Positions 1-11,068 are shown, numbered from the stretch's first letter. The stretch is 64,000 nt of DNA from Glandiceps talaboti (GCF_964340395.1 NC_135564.1:20324107-20388106); one strand, 5' to 3'. The notes: generated by a model from the sequence alone, not told the origin. Program-made: numbers and translations.

Positions 1-650
1 GCGGGAAAAATGCCAGGATGTCTATTAACGTAAACACATAATGTACAGAACTATTGTTTAGTATGAAAGACCTGCGGGGTTTGAGATGTATTTGTGAACA
101 TACTGTTGATAGACACTGTATTGATGTAACATTCTTTGATCCCATTGTTGCAGTGTAATCAGTTTTTACCTCCCCTACTTAGCTGGTATTTATTGGGCAT
201 CGCCCAGACATATTATGACTTTTTTGTACAATGCTGGTTTCTATGTAGCTTGTAACTAATGGTTATAAATACTGCAGTCTTTGTTAAATCACTCAGTGTG
301 AACTATTCTTGAACAGTCTTTTGTAGTAAAAGGACAGTATAGGTATATACTGTAATCTATCAAGATTTCTAAGAATTTTTGACTTGGGGTGCTAAGGCCA
401 ACTAAAATAATAATGGTTCTGTTTACATACCTTTCAAAAATGGGCATCAATTTTTTAAAAAAACTTTCAGGCTCATGACATCTCTGCCAAGCTGTGTATC
501 TTTCTTTTCAATTTTGTGATTTTCATTCCATTTCATATTTTTTCATATTACATAAAAAATAGTTTCAGAGTAGGGCATAAAAACAATGCAGGGTCAATCT
601 ATCAAAACAACGGAATTTTGTTAACTCTTATTAAAATTTTAGCCTTAATT
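1..650. other. AT-rich non-coding stretch, no gene seen
   Basis: No convincing exon or RNA gene is visible. A candidate splice acceptor (TTGTTGCAG, ending near 153) is followed by about 100 bases open in two frames, but there is no matching donor or recognisable protein. If the plus-strand gene ending near 9.1 kb extends leftwards, this stretch would be intron. Confidence 0.5.
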
Positions 651-1357
651 GTACAGTGGGTACACAGTGACTGTACAGTGGGTACACAGTGACTGTACAG
701 TGGGTACACAGTGACTGTAAGGTCTGCAGACTGGGCACAGTGACTGTAAAGTCTGCACTGGGCACACAGTGACAGTACAGTCTGCAGACTGTGGGCACAC
801 AGTGACTGTAAAGTCTGCACAGTGGGCACACAGTGACAGTACAGTCTGCAGACTGTGGGCACACAGTGACTGTAAAGTCTGCACAGTGGGTACACAGTGA
901 CTGTAAAGTCTGCACTGGGTACACAGTGACTGTAAAGTCTGCAGACAGTGGGTACACAGTGACAGTACAGTCTGCAGACTGTGGGCACACAGTGACTGTA
1001 CAGTGCACAGTGGGTACACAGTGACTGTAAAGTCTGCACAGTGGGTACACAGTGACTGTAAAGTGGGTACACAGTGACTGTAAAGTCTGCACAGTGGGTA
1101 CACAGTGACTGTAAAGTGGGTACACAGTGACTAAAGTCTGCACAGTGGGTACAGTGACTGTAAAGTCTGCACAGTGGGTACACAGTGACTGTAAAGTGGG
1201 TACACAGTGACTGTAAAGTCTGCACAGTGGGTACAGTGACTGTAAAGTCTGCACAGTGGGTACACAGTGACTGTACAGTGGGTACACATTGACTGTAAAG
1301 TCTGCACAATAGGTACACAGTGACTGTAAAGTCTGCAGACAGTGGGTACAGTGACTC
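651..1357. repeat. Minisatellite of mixed 22- and 31-bp units
   Basis: The recurring core GTACACAGTGACTGTA alternates with AAGTCTGCACAGTGG or AAGTGG, giving full units of about 31 bp and shorter ones of about 22 bp. Some units carry GTCTGCAGACTGT, a local palindrome around the PstI site CTGCAG. The mixture suggests repeated unequal exchange. Long open frames on the minus strand here (up to 281 codons) are repeat translations rich in Cys, His, Thr and Val. They lack any domain and are not taken as genes. Confidence 0.9.
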
Positions 1358-2766
1358 ACAATTCACTGCTTTTATGGTGTAATGTTGATTGTAATAATGA
1401 ATTGAATAGAAGACACCTTTAGATGTTTTGTTATGTCTTTCAGACACTATCCCTTTGTTGTCATATGTGAGTGACTGACAGGGATTGACCAGTAGGTATG
1501 CAACCTGTCTGTACCAAAACTGTTTAGATTTGATTTTGATAATTTAGATCACATCTTTTGTATTGAATTCAAAGATATACAGTACAAAGTAACGATGACT
1601 GCACAAAATGGGAAATTTAAAATGTTACTTTTTTTTACATCATACATGCTGAATAGCAAGACTATGCTTGGATATGCAGTAAATTCAGACAGTGTTTGAG
1701 AAAGCTTTAAAAGTTGCAGAGGAAAGGGAATCTAGTTTAAATTTTCTATATTTTCAAATGAACTAAAGTAAACCGAAGTATAAAATCTTTGACATTTTTT
1801 CCCAATTTCCTCCTTTTTTTTACCAAGACTGGTCTATGATAAGAAGTTATTATTTTCATTTATCTGCCTGTATGATATACCTGTAGTCTAAACATTTTCC
1901 ATCTACTTCTGTGTTTGAAAACCAGTTGCATTAATGTCAAAATTAAGTTCATAAATTGTGGCAGAGATTTATAAATATTTTGTTTTCAAATTTAGTTTAC
2001 TGTTGAGTTTTTGATAAGAAGTTCACAGTGTTTGAATGCCCTAAGTTTTGTGAAGTACGAGAATTTGGCAACCCCAGTCAGGTTTAGGAAATGATTTATG
2101 ACCCGTTCTTTGTTTGTACATTTACTTTAATACTGTGGAGTTTTTACCAAAAGAAGTTCCACATTGACGTCAATATTTGACAGATGTGATTGTGATTTGA
2201 AGTTTGAAAATTTGACAACCAATCCATTTTGGCAGAGATTTGTTATAAGAGTATGCAAATTTAGTTTTAAAGTTGAATGATTTGTAGTCTGCTCACAATG
2301 TTTATCAAACAACATTGAATCAACTGAAATGAAAGATGAGATATTTTGGTAAAGTTTTTGTTTATACCAATTAACAAAGTTATGAACAGTTCACTGATAA
2401 TTTTTGAAATTGTCCAATCTGACAAAAGTGTTTGAGAGACAAGTTGAATAAATGTAAAAAAAAAAGTTGGTAAACTTGTGCAGTTTGACCTTGATATATG
2501 TAAACACTGTTTAGTCTGTCTAGTCTGTGTGATATCATTATGATTTACACCTCCACATAACTTGGGTTACTTAGAAACCACCTTGGCATCCACACTAAAA
2601 TTCAGTTCACTCATGAATTTTCTTTTAATTTCCCATTTTGATGTCAATGTTTGATAAACATGTTTTCATATCAGTAATTGTCAAAATGTAGAATATAAAT
2701 TTGGCAAGCATTCATTTTATCAGTGATGTATGAATACGGTAGTTGGTGACATTGTCCCTCAGTAGC
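1358..2766. other. AT-rich non-coding stretch with degenerate long-period repeats
   Basis: No gene is supported. Some phrases recur in the same order at about 1840-2075, 2140-2330 and 2590-2740 (ATAAGAAGTTC, GAAAATTTGACAACC, GGCAGAGATTT, CAAATTTAGTTT). This suggests an old tandem array with a period above 100 bp that has largely decayed. Confidence 0.4.
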
Positions 2767-3088
2767 ATTCATCAATGTCATGGTCTTGATAGAGAACTGT
2801 TGTTAAAAGACAACCACACTAAAATAAAAACAAGGATCCACGTGTTTAGAACTGAAAAACATTGTCTCTGGTGTCACATTTATAAATATCAGGGTCTTAA
2901 TGGTACCGTACTGTTCTTCAAATTTGTGTTGGTGAAGGACAAAAAACAAGGATTCATGTGTTTAGATTAGAAAAGTGTTGTCTTCCAAGTCAAATTTATA
3001 AATGTCAGGGTCTTGATGGTACTCTCTTGTCTAGAAGTTTTGTTGAAGGACAAAAAAAAACTGAAAGAAAGAAGCCACGTGTTGAGAT
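2767..3088. repeat. Three imperfect tandem copies of a ~95-115 bp unit
   Basis: Three successive copies share GTCATGGTCTTGAT or TCAGGGTCTTGATGGTAC near their start. Each then carries GAAGGACAAAAAA or AAAGACAA and an ACAAGGAT/CACGTGTTTAGA-type end. Copies begin near 2775, 2888 and 3004. They differ by substitutions and small indels, so the expansion is old. Confidence 0.7.
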
Positions 3089-3120
3089 CACATTCACATT
3101 GTTACCTATCACCTTGATAG

Positions 3121-3265
3121 GATTAGCAGTAAGCTAAATACTAAAATGATGTCAAACCAAGGCCAGTACCATGCTTTATTAACCAGTCATGTAGAAAATC
3201 TTGAACGCACCATCAGATCAAATCAAATGACACTCCTCGCCAACCAGAAATATTTCAATATTCAG
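3121..3265 (+). CDS. Proposed internal coding exon of a plus-strand gene (exon A)
   Basis: The sequence is open and ends in a near-consensus splice donor, CAG|GTGAGT, with the GT at 3266. The frame that ends exactly on CAG runs back through two Met codons at 3146-3151. It encodes a polar, probably helical stretch with heptad-like Leu/Val spacing (ALLTSHVENLERTIRSNQ). The acceptor is uncertain: AG at 3119-3120, 3125-3126 or 3128-3129, all leaving one base to complete a split codon. It joins in phase to candidate exons at 4040-4074 and 9048-9123. The protein was not recognised. A coiled-coil segment near the C terminus is the only structural reading. Upstream exons were not found. Confidence 0.45.
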
Positions 3266-3412
3266 GTGAGTAGCGCCATGGTGACCAAGAAATAGTACTA
3301 CTACCTGTCAACTATCATTAGACATTAGACAAGTTCAAGGTCCGTCTTCAGGTGAAGTCCATGTAAAAGACAGTATTAGGGATTATTCATAATTATATAT
3401 ATAAAGTATACT

Positions 3413-3590
3413 TCAGATTGGGATTAAAATTTAGGCAGGAAAAAAGAAAATTGTCTGATTTTTGAGAAGCTAGAGAAATAGTCCAGAACAAAGGAATGAT
3501 TCTATATAATTCCTATAGCTCCATTGATAAGATAGCACTAAATACTAAAACCTGGGATTGAATTCTTGGCAAGACATTGTTCCATCATGT
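3413..3590. repeat. Dispersed repeat, fragment copy 1 (family of 7868-8720)
   Basis: It shares an ordered set of blocks with 7868-8035, 10890-11068 and 24885-25030: GGATTAAAAT.TAGG, ATTGTCTG, TAGA.AAATAGTCCAGAACA, AAGATAGCACTAA and CCTGGGATTGAA. It sits inside the intron after exon A. No coding capacity is seen. Confidence 0.6.
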
Positions 3591-4039
3591 GATGAACCAG
3601 ATGATATTTACTAGTAGGGGATTGTTTTGCAAAATTATAATCAGGATGTGGAATTTCTCACAAAAAGTGCAGTGAACAGTCATCAACTGATAATGATCTA
3701 TTGTGTGTGTGAGAATACTAAATTAATTGGTATTCTATTCACATAGATTGGTTTCACTGACTCATAGTACTCCTAGACCTGAAATAATGGAACGCCCAAG
3801 GCCACTGTATAAAGTAAGTGGGATGAAAACTTGGCTGAATCACAAGCTGAGAATAGAAGTGACACCAGTATATTGTTAGTGTTCAGACAGAGGCTTTTAT
3901 ATCTCACATCAAAGCTTTTTTTCCTGATATCCTCAATCTATTCATTTTAGAGAAACAACCGAAAAACTGTTCTCAAGTTACATGCACTCAGACTAATACC
4001 TTTCTTAATCTTAGAAGCAATTCTTTTTGTTTCATTTAG

Positions 4040-4074
4040 GAGTGTTTACTAAAAATAAAGTCATCCAGCCAAGT
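4040..4074 (+). CDS. Proposed 35-nt internal coding exon (exon B)
   Basis: A textbook acceptor (TTCTTTTTGTTTCATTTAG, ending at 4039) precedes 35 bases that end at a strong donor, GTAAGT at 4075-4080. Entered in phase 0 from exon A, it reads ECLLKIKSSSQ plus two bases (GT). These two bases need exactly one base from the next exon, which the acceptor at 9047 supplies. Small exons are easy to mistake for chance matches. The case rests on two good splice sites and on phase agreement with both neighbours. Confidence 0.45.
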
Positions 4075-4770
4075 GTAAGTTTCACACTCATAGCATAGAG
4101 TTAGGACCCTGGTAGTAACAATACTGACTTGTTTTCATAGGAACAACTGTCAGAAAGCCTACAGATTATCTGCAATACACACTGTGTATTGGCTACAGGA
4201 CTTGAATATAACTTCTGTGCTTGGTAGCCAATGAACTGTTTCAGCTACAATTTTCTTTTGATTTCCATTGTCTAACAGATTACAACCATATATTATATAA
4301 AGTGTGATAGTCTAGATATGATGTTAAGTACCCTGTAATCTCTCTACCCTGGACTATCTCTAACTATACTGAAATTGTGGATTAATGAACACAACAAAAT
4401 AAATTCTTGCAACTTTGATTCAGATGGGAGGGGTGATGTGATGCAAGGCAATGTGAAAGTGAACAAACTCATTAGCCATGCTTTGACCTATTATGGGATA
4501 GGGTCAGTATGTGTGTCTGCATAACCTATATGTCTAATGTGATGCCTAAAAATAGTTATAACTTGTAGGTGAGGTAAACATGTGTAGTTTATTTGTGGTA
4601 TAACATGTTGACAAGAAATAACAACAATAAAGTCTAGTTTTCTTCTATGAACTTATATATTGATAACAAATATCAATTCAATCAGTCTAGGGGTTATGAA
4701 TTTAAATCATGGGGAATACATACATGTATGCATACATATGATATGTAACGTATGTATATGTATGCATGCA

Positions 4771-4780
4771 CGCACACACA

Positions 4781-4830
<50 letters not shown>
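4771..4830. repeat. (CA)n microsatellite
   Basis: This is a nearly uninterrupted CA dinucleotide run of about 60 bp, preceded by TATG/CATG-rich sequence from 4720. Apparent open frames on both strands are His-Thr or Val-Cys repeat translations. Confidence 0.97.
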
Positions 4831-4835
<5 letters not shown>

Positions 4836-5031
4836 TTTAGTGATACCGGTAGTTTTCAAATTGTGTCTCATATGAAAGGTAACACTATTATTGTCTACTT
4901 TTATACTTTCAATGATAATCTTATTGTCTATATAAACGTTGTTCTCAGTAACTTCATCAGGTTCACCAACCTTAATGTTTATAACCATTTATAGCTGACA
5001 TTTTACAAAATCTCAGTATTTACAATGAGTG

Positions 5032-5067
5032 GGCGATAGTTAGACTGTCGACAGTCTAGGCGATAGT
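5032..5067. repeat. 18-bp perfect palindrome flanked by 9-bp direct repeats
   Basis: TAGACTGTCGACAGTCTA at 5041-5058 is a perfect palindrome. It is bracketed exactly by GGCGATAGT at 5032-5040 and again at 5059-5067. The arrangement looks like a tiny foldback insertion or excision footprint with a 9-bp target duplication. A chance origin for the combination is unlikely but cannot be excluded. Confidence 0.7.
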
Positions 5068-5739
5068 CAATGTTTCCTTTGTATCTTAATAGGCTGGTCA
5101 ACATTTCTTTTAAGTCACACCTCCTTTAATAGCTTTATCTTTAGATGACTGCAAATGTCAAGAGTTCATTCTAAATAACCAGTCAGATTTAGTGGAAACA
5201 TGTCTGGAGGAGTATGGGTAAAAACAAATATAGAAGCTCACTCTTGGGGGTTCTTTGCTATGAGCCCAAGTTGTCCTCTTTAGCTGTATATTTAGGAAAG
5301 GAACTGTCTAATAGTTATGTGTATGCATAAGTCTAGATGCTAACATGGTATTGAGTCATCTCTGACCATGTAAAAGAGATCTTGTGATTTGATGCAGGAT
5401 AGCACTAGGGTACTGAATGCACTTTCTTGTTCTACATTAGCCTAGAATTCAGGCGATTGGCAGTTTTGAATTTTGATTTCATCATCCAAGTGGGGAAATA
5501 ATGAATAACAAATTCAAAAACTCCATCCACATAGATTTCAGACTAGTTCTACATATACTTTAAGATGTGAAATGATGCAAATGTAAGCATTAATTCCCTT
5601 ATTATTGTACAGTAAATGTAGGGAATGAAATATCTCATATTTATCCATCCTGGCTGTCCTGTTTTACAGTATACTGTAGTAGTATATCAAATGTCATGTA
5701 GTATACATACTAACTTGTCCTGTTCTACATAGACTGGGG

Positions 5740-6390
5740 TGCAATATTTACTGCATATCTAAAAGGGACCCCAGTACTTTTCTACTTTATACTGAAGCAT
5801 ATGTAACCAATACTTGAAATCGACTAGTCTAGTTTCCTATATGTGTTACGATTACTACAATCAGAGGATATTGATCGTAGACAGGTTCATCATTTAGACT
5901 AGAAATTGACTGAACTCAAACCTGGTACTATACTAGGATATAACTTATAAACCAATCCAATGATGTCATTTAGTATATGTTTTAAAATATTGGGGAAATC
6001 CTTACTCTGCAATCACTTGTTCAATTCTAGTCAATTATGTTCAATTAATTATTCAAATATATTAAATCAATTATACTAGTGAATAGTTTAATCGGAGATT
6101 AAGTTCAGTATTTTCCCTTCAATAAAAAGCGTATAAACTTTGTGTTATTTTCAGAAATAAATTGTTGTGTAGTAAGTATTGATATCAAGTTGTCTTGTCC
6201 TACAGTATTTTAATGTATACTACTATAGAAATAAACTATAAACCTAAACAATGATGGTAAATAGTAAAATGAGTCAACATCACAATGTATTCTTCAGAAG
6301 TATGAATCTAGAACTTAACATTCCTGTATTCAGAAGTACTTTTACAGTCTACATGTATTTTTAATGTATTTTTACTGACTTCTCAGTGTT
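5740..6390. repeat. Dispersed repeat, diverged copy related to 8270-8720
   Basis: Blocks recur in the same order and orientation as at 8270-8720: ACTCAAACCTGGTA, TGATGTCATTTAGTATATG, GGAAATCC.TA.T.TGCAATCA, GAATAGTTTAATC, then a TAAGT/TTCAGTATTTTC block and AAAAAG.{0,3}TATAAACT. Identity is moderate, so these are old copies. No open frame of note is present. Confidence 0.55.
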
Positions 6391-6546
6391 TTTTCTAGAA
6401 AAAGGCATAAAATTTCATAAGTACATACAAAGAAGTATCAATGGGAACTCTTTATTGAAAACAAACTGTAAAACAAGTATTGGCATTGTTACTATAGCCT
6501 ACACACTTCCGGCACACCTAAGTTACTGTAATTAATTTGGTATATT

Positions 6547-6975
6547 CAATTCAGCATTGACATCCCACACTGTGTTCTACTTCCATACCATTATGTAGGT
6601 TAGTAGGTAGGGTGGGGTGGGGGGGGGGGGGTTGTCTCCTCCCTGGTTACTAGGTAAACATGGAATATGATGTCCTACACTATGTAGGTTAGTGGGTGGT
6701 TGTCTCCTCCCTGGTTACCAGGTAATCACATGGAATATGACATCCCACACTGTATGTAGGTCAGTGGGTGGTTGTCTCCTCCCTGGTTACTAGGTAAACA
6801 TGGAATATGATGTCCTACACTATGTAGGTCAGTGGGTGGTTGTCTCCTCCCTGGTTACCAGGTAATCACATGGAATATGACGTCCCACACTGTATGTTCT
6901 ATTTCCATACCTTTATGTAGGTTAACAGGGGTTGGGTTGGGGGTTGTCTCCTCCCTGGTTACTAGATAAACACAT
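6547..6975. repeat. Minisatellite of ~70-bp units
   Basis: About five to six units carry the shared segment GTTGTCTCCTCCCTGGTTAC followed by (T/C)AGGTAA.CACATGGAATATGA, then TCC.ACACTATGTAGG. Two unit types alternate, one with ACTAGGTAAACATGG and one with ACCAGGTAATCACATGG. This implies a two-unit higher-order step of about 140 bp. The left end holds a run of 12 or more G. Confidence 0.8.
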
Positions 6976-7256
6976 GGAATATACAAGTACCCTAGTGATG
7001 ACCCCTGACCCAGTATATGGAGTATATTGTATGTGTTACCATTGCCATAGAAACATAATTCCACTTTGCAGCAAACATGGAACACACACCTTCAAGAAGT
7101 TTGTTAGAAATGAAAAAAAGGAAGACTTACTAAAATATTGTTTTCATCATACTGAATCCTGTTATGTTATGTTAGATAATATGATATTCCATGGGTATCT
7201 TGTTGAACAGGCTAAGAGACTTTATATGGTTAAATCATCAATGTATACTCACCCAT

Positions 7257-7258
<2 letters not shown>

Positions 7259-7294
<36 letters not shown>

Positions 7295-7310
7295 GTTGTT
7301 GTTGTTGTTG
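7259..7310. repeat. (TTG)n trinucleotide microsatellite
   Basis: About 17 TTG triplets are present with one interruption (GTTTG). The plus-strand open frame at 6932-7393 that spans it includes Leu and Val runs from the triplets and is not supported as a gene. Confidence 0.95.
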
Positions 7311-7867
7311 TCACACGGTCACACCCAAAGGACACTAAGCTTTATCCCAACAATTTTGCTCTGGATAAAGTCTGCACTATTCTATCAACTTAATCCTTTA
7401 TTCTAAACAAATCAATAATCCCAATATCACAGTCTATCACAGTCTATCACAGTCTCTGTCACTTTGTCTAAGCTCTAAACCAAACTATGCTAGACATCAC
7501 ATACATTAGCATTAGTTGCCGTCTTCTACATAGTGTCCATGTATCACTGAATTAGTTACCCGTATTCACCATTATACCTGCAGGTTCAGCTATTTCTATT
7601 CTTGCATCTATGTTTCAGCATTTAGCATGTTTATTATTACCACGGTAGTTGGCATGGTGATGACCCAGACCTAGTTAATGGGGTGTGTTTAGTAGCTTAT
7701 CAAAAGCCTTGCCTAGATCTCCATCCTGTGTTTATTAGGGAGGAACAGGATGCCACCCACTCCTAATTACATGGCTTACAAATATACAATATCAGGTTAT
7801 GGGTGTTGACAAAACACTAACTTATACTCATTTTATTTTACCAAATGAGTTGGTCTTAATTTTAACA

Positions 7868-8720
7868 GTCAAGTTTGGGGAAAAAATAAAACTTTAGATG
7901 TGAGAAATAGTTGTCTGACAGAGTTTTAGGTCCAGAACAGAAGACTAATTCTACATAATTCTTATGGTTATGTTTTAAGATAATACTAATGTGAGAAGAT
8001 AAGATTTAATGTCTGGCTTTACAAGGAAAGACACATAAAGCTCATTTTGTCATGACGTCTACAACAGCATTTAAAGCATTGGGAATGATCGTTTTATATT
8101 TTTATCTTATTAAAATTTTAATGTCTATCAAGTGAGAAGTTTGTTTCACGTTGCACCTGTCATAGAAAATCTTGGAGATATATGTGCTAACAAATATTTA
8201 TTTCATGGAATCACTGTAGAGTAGAGAAGGAGTTTAGGAGTTAAAGGGGCACATGCTGAGTTTATACATATTTGAGTGTAGCTTTTACTGAATATTTAAA
8301 AGGTACTCATAGTATTGTATTTATTGAAACAAACTTAACCATCACTTGTAATTAACTTAACTCAAACCTGGTATTTAGATGACCCATAAACGACCTGATG
8401 ACATAATTTATTATATGTATCAAAAAATGTTCAGGAAATCCCTAGTATGCAATCAACTGTTCTAACAACGCATGAAGACAATTGTGATGTCATAATTTTA
8501 TCAACATTAACATCAAACTAGAATAGTTTAATCAAAGGTTTTATGTAAGTATTTTCACTTAAGTAAAAAGTTTATAAACTCAACTTGTACAACTTTAAAT
8601 TGTATTAGATTATAAATATATTGAAAAATTGTCAATCTACCAAAATATATGCTTGGTACCATTTGTGATGCTGAGAAGTAATCTAATATTTATCACTTTA
8701 CAGTGTTTTTGCTAAGGTTT
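7868..8720. repeat. Longest copy of a dispersed non-coding repeat family
   Basis: This stretch joins two modules found separately elsewhere. The left module (7868-8035) matches 3413-3590, 10890-11068 and 24885-25030. The right module (about 8270-8720) matches 5740-6390. The combination suggests a parent element of roughly 850 bp, with the others as fragments. No protein, terminal repeats or poly(A) tail could be identified, so the class (SINE, MITE or other non-autonomous element) is open. Confidence 0.5.
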
Positions 8721-8880
8721 GGGAACCCCGGTAACAGAAAGGGGGAAAGAGGTAAAACTGGTAGTGCTTCCCATGCAATGTATCATAGTTTAAGTGGGGA
8801 ACCCCGGTAAAATGATGTGGGAACCCCGGTAGATTTTACCTACTTACCGCCCTTAAATAAAACACTGCTTTACTTTCAAC
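8700..8880 (+). repeat. Dispersed repeat with three GGGAACCCCGGTA motifs
   Basis: GGGAACCCCGGTA occurs near 8719, 8799 and 8819. The first 85 bases also occur, reverse-complemented, at 13505-13588 (shared CCGGTAACAGAAAGGGG, AAAACTGG.AG and TTCCCAT). The two copies therefore belong to one interspersed family in opposite orientation. Confidence 0.65.
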
Positions 8881-9047
8881 TCAATGGTTAATCCATCCTC
8901 AAATCAATTATGGTGTAATATAATCTGGATGCCAACATAGTCTCTAACTAAACCACTGTGTGTGGTGGTATAAATCATAACTATACCATATAGGAACTAG
9001 ACTAGGTGTTATATACTAACTAACTGTTCTCTTTTTATTTATTGCAG

Positions 9048-9123
9048 GATTTGTAGAAGATACCAGAATGATGCAATACACACAGATGTGAAGCCAAGGA
9101 AGCATTTAACTTGCCATACATGA
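9048..9123 (+). CDS. Proposed terminal coding exon (exon C) with stop codon
   Basis: A strong acceptor (CTTTTTATTTATTGCAG, ending at 9047) begins this exon. Its first base completes the codon split after exon B. The frame then reads 24 codons, starting ICRRYQNDAIHTDVK and ending TCHT, to TGA at 9121-9123. The other two frames stop after 2 and 14 codons. The predicted C terminus is basic and Cys/His-containing, but no family is recognised. The exon lies about 5 kb from exon B. That gap is filled with microsatellites and dispersed repeats, as expected of an intron. Confidence 0.45.
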
Positions 9124-10000
9124 CATCAGCGTTTACAATGAACTACTAGGTCCACAAGACAGATTCAACTACTAGGTCCACAAGACAGATGGAATCCATG
9201 TCTCAGTATTAAGTTAACTTTGTTGTTTGTAAATAGAATTCATAGGCACATGGTTGCAGACTAACAGTCAACTTTATTTGTATGGTCACACAAATATAAC
9301 ATAACACAAGTTTTGATGACATGTCACACTAATGTATACATGTGTTTTATATCCTCTATCAAAATTAATGTTTCCTAGTACAGGGAACAGATGAACATAG
9401 TATGATTACACCTCTGTACATACAACAATCAAACTCAACCCGGAGAAACAGACACAGGGTATTGTCACCTGACCCCCATCCCTCCCAAGAACAGACAATC
9501 GTACTAATTAAAGCCCCACCCCCACCCTCACCCCCATATCAGTACAGACAATCATTGTACTAATTAACATGTATGTCCTAGGTTGTTTTCACAGCTGTTA
9601 TAGGATCTATACATGAATGAACAAAACCAACCTTTGTTGTCACCTTTCCTTCCTCTCTCTGTGTTTATAGTACATGGTCTTTAGTAACCACCCACATCAT
9701 TGACATTTTGTTATCGGTTTCCTCTTCCATACCTGTATGAACTTTAGTCTTATCATTTTACCATGAGTTGTAGTATTTGGTTTGGTGAACCTTTTTTGGG
9801 GGAGGGGGGGGGGGGAGTTTAAGAAAGCAAAAGAGCATACTGTAACAATGTGAAAGAGACATAGCAAACTTACAACAGATCACAAAAACCAGGATTTGAA
9901 AAAGTCGGATTCTAAATATACACTTTTGTTACAACTCACAACTTACAATTTTGTAGCCAAACAGATATTTGCAAGAGAATAAAAACTCTCTTTTACACAA
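9124..10000 (+). other. Probable 3' UTR of the plus-strand gene
   Basis: Non-coding sequence follows the TGA of exon C. It includes a 25-bp tandem duplication (ACTACTAGGTCCACAAGACA unit, about 9142-9191) and a repeated CAGACAATC...GTACTAATTA phrase. The first AATAAA after the stop that I noted is near 9979 and could end the transcript; the right limit is therefore an estimate. A run of about 13 G lies near 9800. Confidence 0.35.
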
Positions 10001-10028
10001 AGCCAGACAAGTTTTACTGGCCTTGCCA

Positions 10029-10041
10029 TGAACTTTGACCT
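10029..10041 (-). promoter_or_regulatory. DR1-type nuclear-receptor half-site pair, copy 1
   Basis: TGAACTTTGACCT is, on the minus strand, AGGTCAAAGTTCA, a direct repeat of two receptor half-sites spaced by one base. This is the arrangement bound by HNF4- and RXR-type receptors. It lies exactly 100 bp before a second such site inside an imperfect ~100-bp duplication. Function is unproven; repeat ancestry may explain both. Confidence 0.35.
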
Positions 10042-10128
10042 AAGTCCTAAATGATAACAGTGGTATACTTCTAGTCCACTAAGACATGTGTCTATTTGCT
10101 TTCAGTTCAAGTTTGAGTGGCCTTTCCA

Positions 10129-10141
10129 TGACCTTTGACCT
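10129..10141 (-). promoter_or_regulatory. Perfect DR1 element, copy 2
   Basis: TGACCTTTGACCT is the complement of AGGTCAAAGGTCA, a perfect DR1. Flanking words (GTTCAAGTTTGAGTGGCC, CCATGA, AGTCC.AAATGATGAC) match those around the site 100 bp upstream, so the pair arose by local duplication. Confidence 0.4.
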
Positions 10142-10889
10142 GAGTCCCAAATGATGACAATGACACACTTCCAGTCCATTATCATATTACAATATGTCAC
10201 TTTACCCTAGGTTCAAGTTTAGGTCATTGTACCATAGTAGGTTGTGTTTGTTCAAGGTAAAGTTCAAAGGAGTGTCTAGTATGTTATGGTTTATATTTGA
10301 ACTGAAAGAAAACATTTGTTTAAATGACTTTGTTTATGTTATGGCTCATACAGGTAACCTTAACTAATAATATCCATGTATAATCAGTATTTCTAGTTAG
10401 TCCTCACTTGTTACTTTTTTTTGTAAGATTTTCCACCCAAAACAAAGCTTTGCATATAATTGTTAACCCCTTTCAAGGATTGTTTTTAGTTGTTTTATGT
10501 TTTCTTTGATTTGATTTGAATCTCACTTCCTTTACACTCTATAAATATTCTTATAGTTCCTCTGTTAGATTGGTGAAATGTATCTAAAAAATGAAATTAT
10601 TTTTCTGTAAATATCATAATGTATCATCCATGTCACAGTAAAGTAAGGTTGGCAGTTTCATTGTTACACTTCACCATTACTAGCACCTACCCACACATAA
10701 TTAACCCAGACTTGGCTATCTGACACAGTATACACTGACTTTCCTAGCAAATGACATTGTAGGATAGCCAAGTGTCTGGATGACATTGTCAAGGATGGAT
10801 AGCCAAATGTCTGGACTAAGACTACCACAAATTGATGTAATACTTATCAAGTCAAGAGACACAGAAACCAATGACAAATTGTAATGTCC

Positions 10890-11068
10890 ACTTCAGATTA
10901 GAACTAAAATCTAGGTGTGAAAAATAATTGTTTGGCAGATCTATAGAAAAAGTTAGTCCACAATAAATTCTGATCCAATGTAATCATTATTAAGATAACA
11001 CTAATTGCATGACCTGGGATTGAAACATGGCCCTTTAAATGTTAAAAGTTAAAGTCTGGTAAAACAGA
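10890..11068. repeat. Dispersed repeat, fragment copy 3
   Basis: It matches 3413-3590, 7868-8035 and 24885-25030 through TCTAGGTGTGAAAAATAATTG, TTTGGCAGAT.TATAGAAAAAG, AAGATAACACTAAT and GACCTGGGATTGAA. It is non-coding. Confidence 0.6.

Noticed and set aside
154-253. Hydrophobic open stretch after a TTGTTGCAG acceptor
   Set aside because: Two overlapping frames are equally open, and no donor or protein family supports an exon.
602-1447. 281-codon minus-strand frame rich in Cys, His and Thr
   Set aside because: It lies almost wholly inside the 22/31-bp minisatellite, and other frames of the same strand are equally open.
3780-3813. Possible extra exon ending at a GTAAGT donor near 3814
   Set aside because: No upstream acceptor gives a frame compatible with exon A; stops occur at once in the needed phase.
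6932-7393. 153-codon plus-strand frame
   Set aside because: It spans the end of the 70-bp minisatellite and the TTG tract; there is no domain or splice support.
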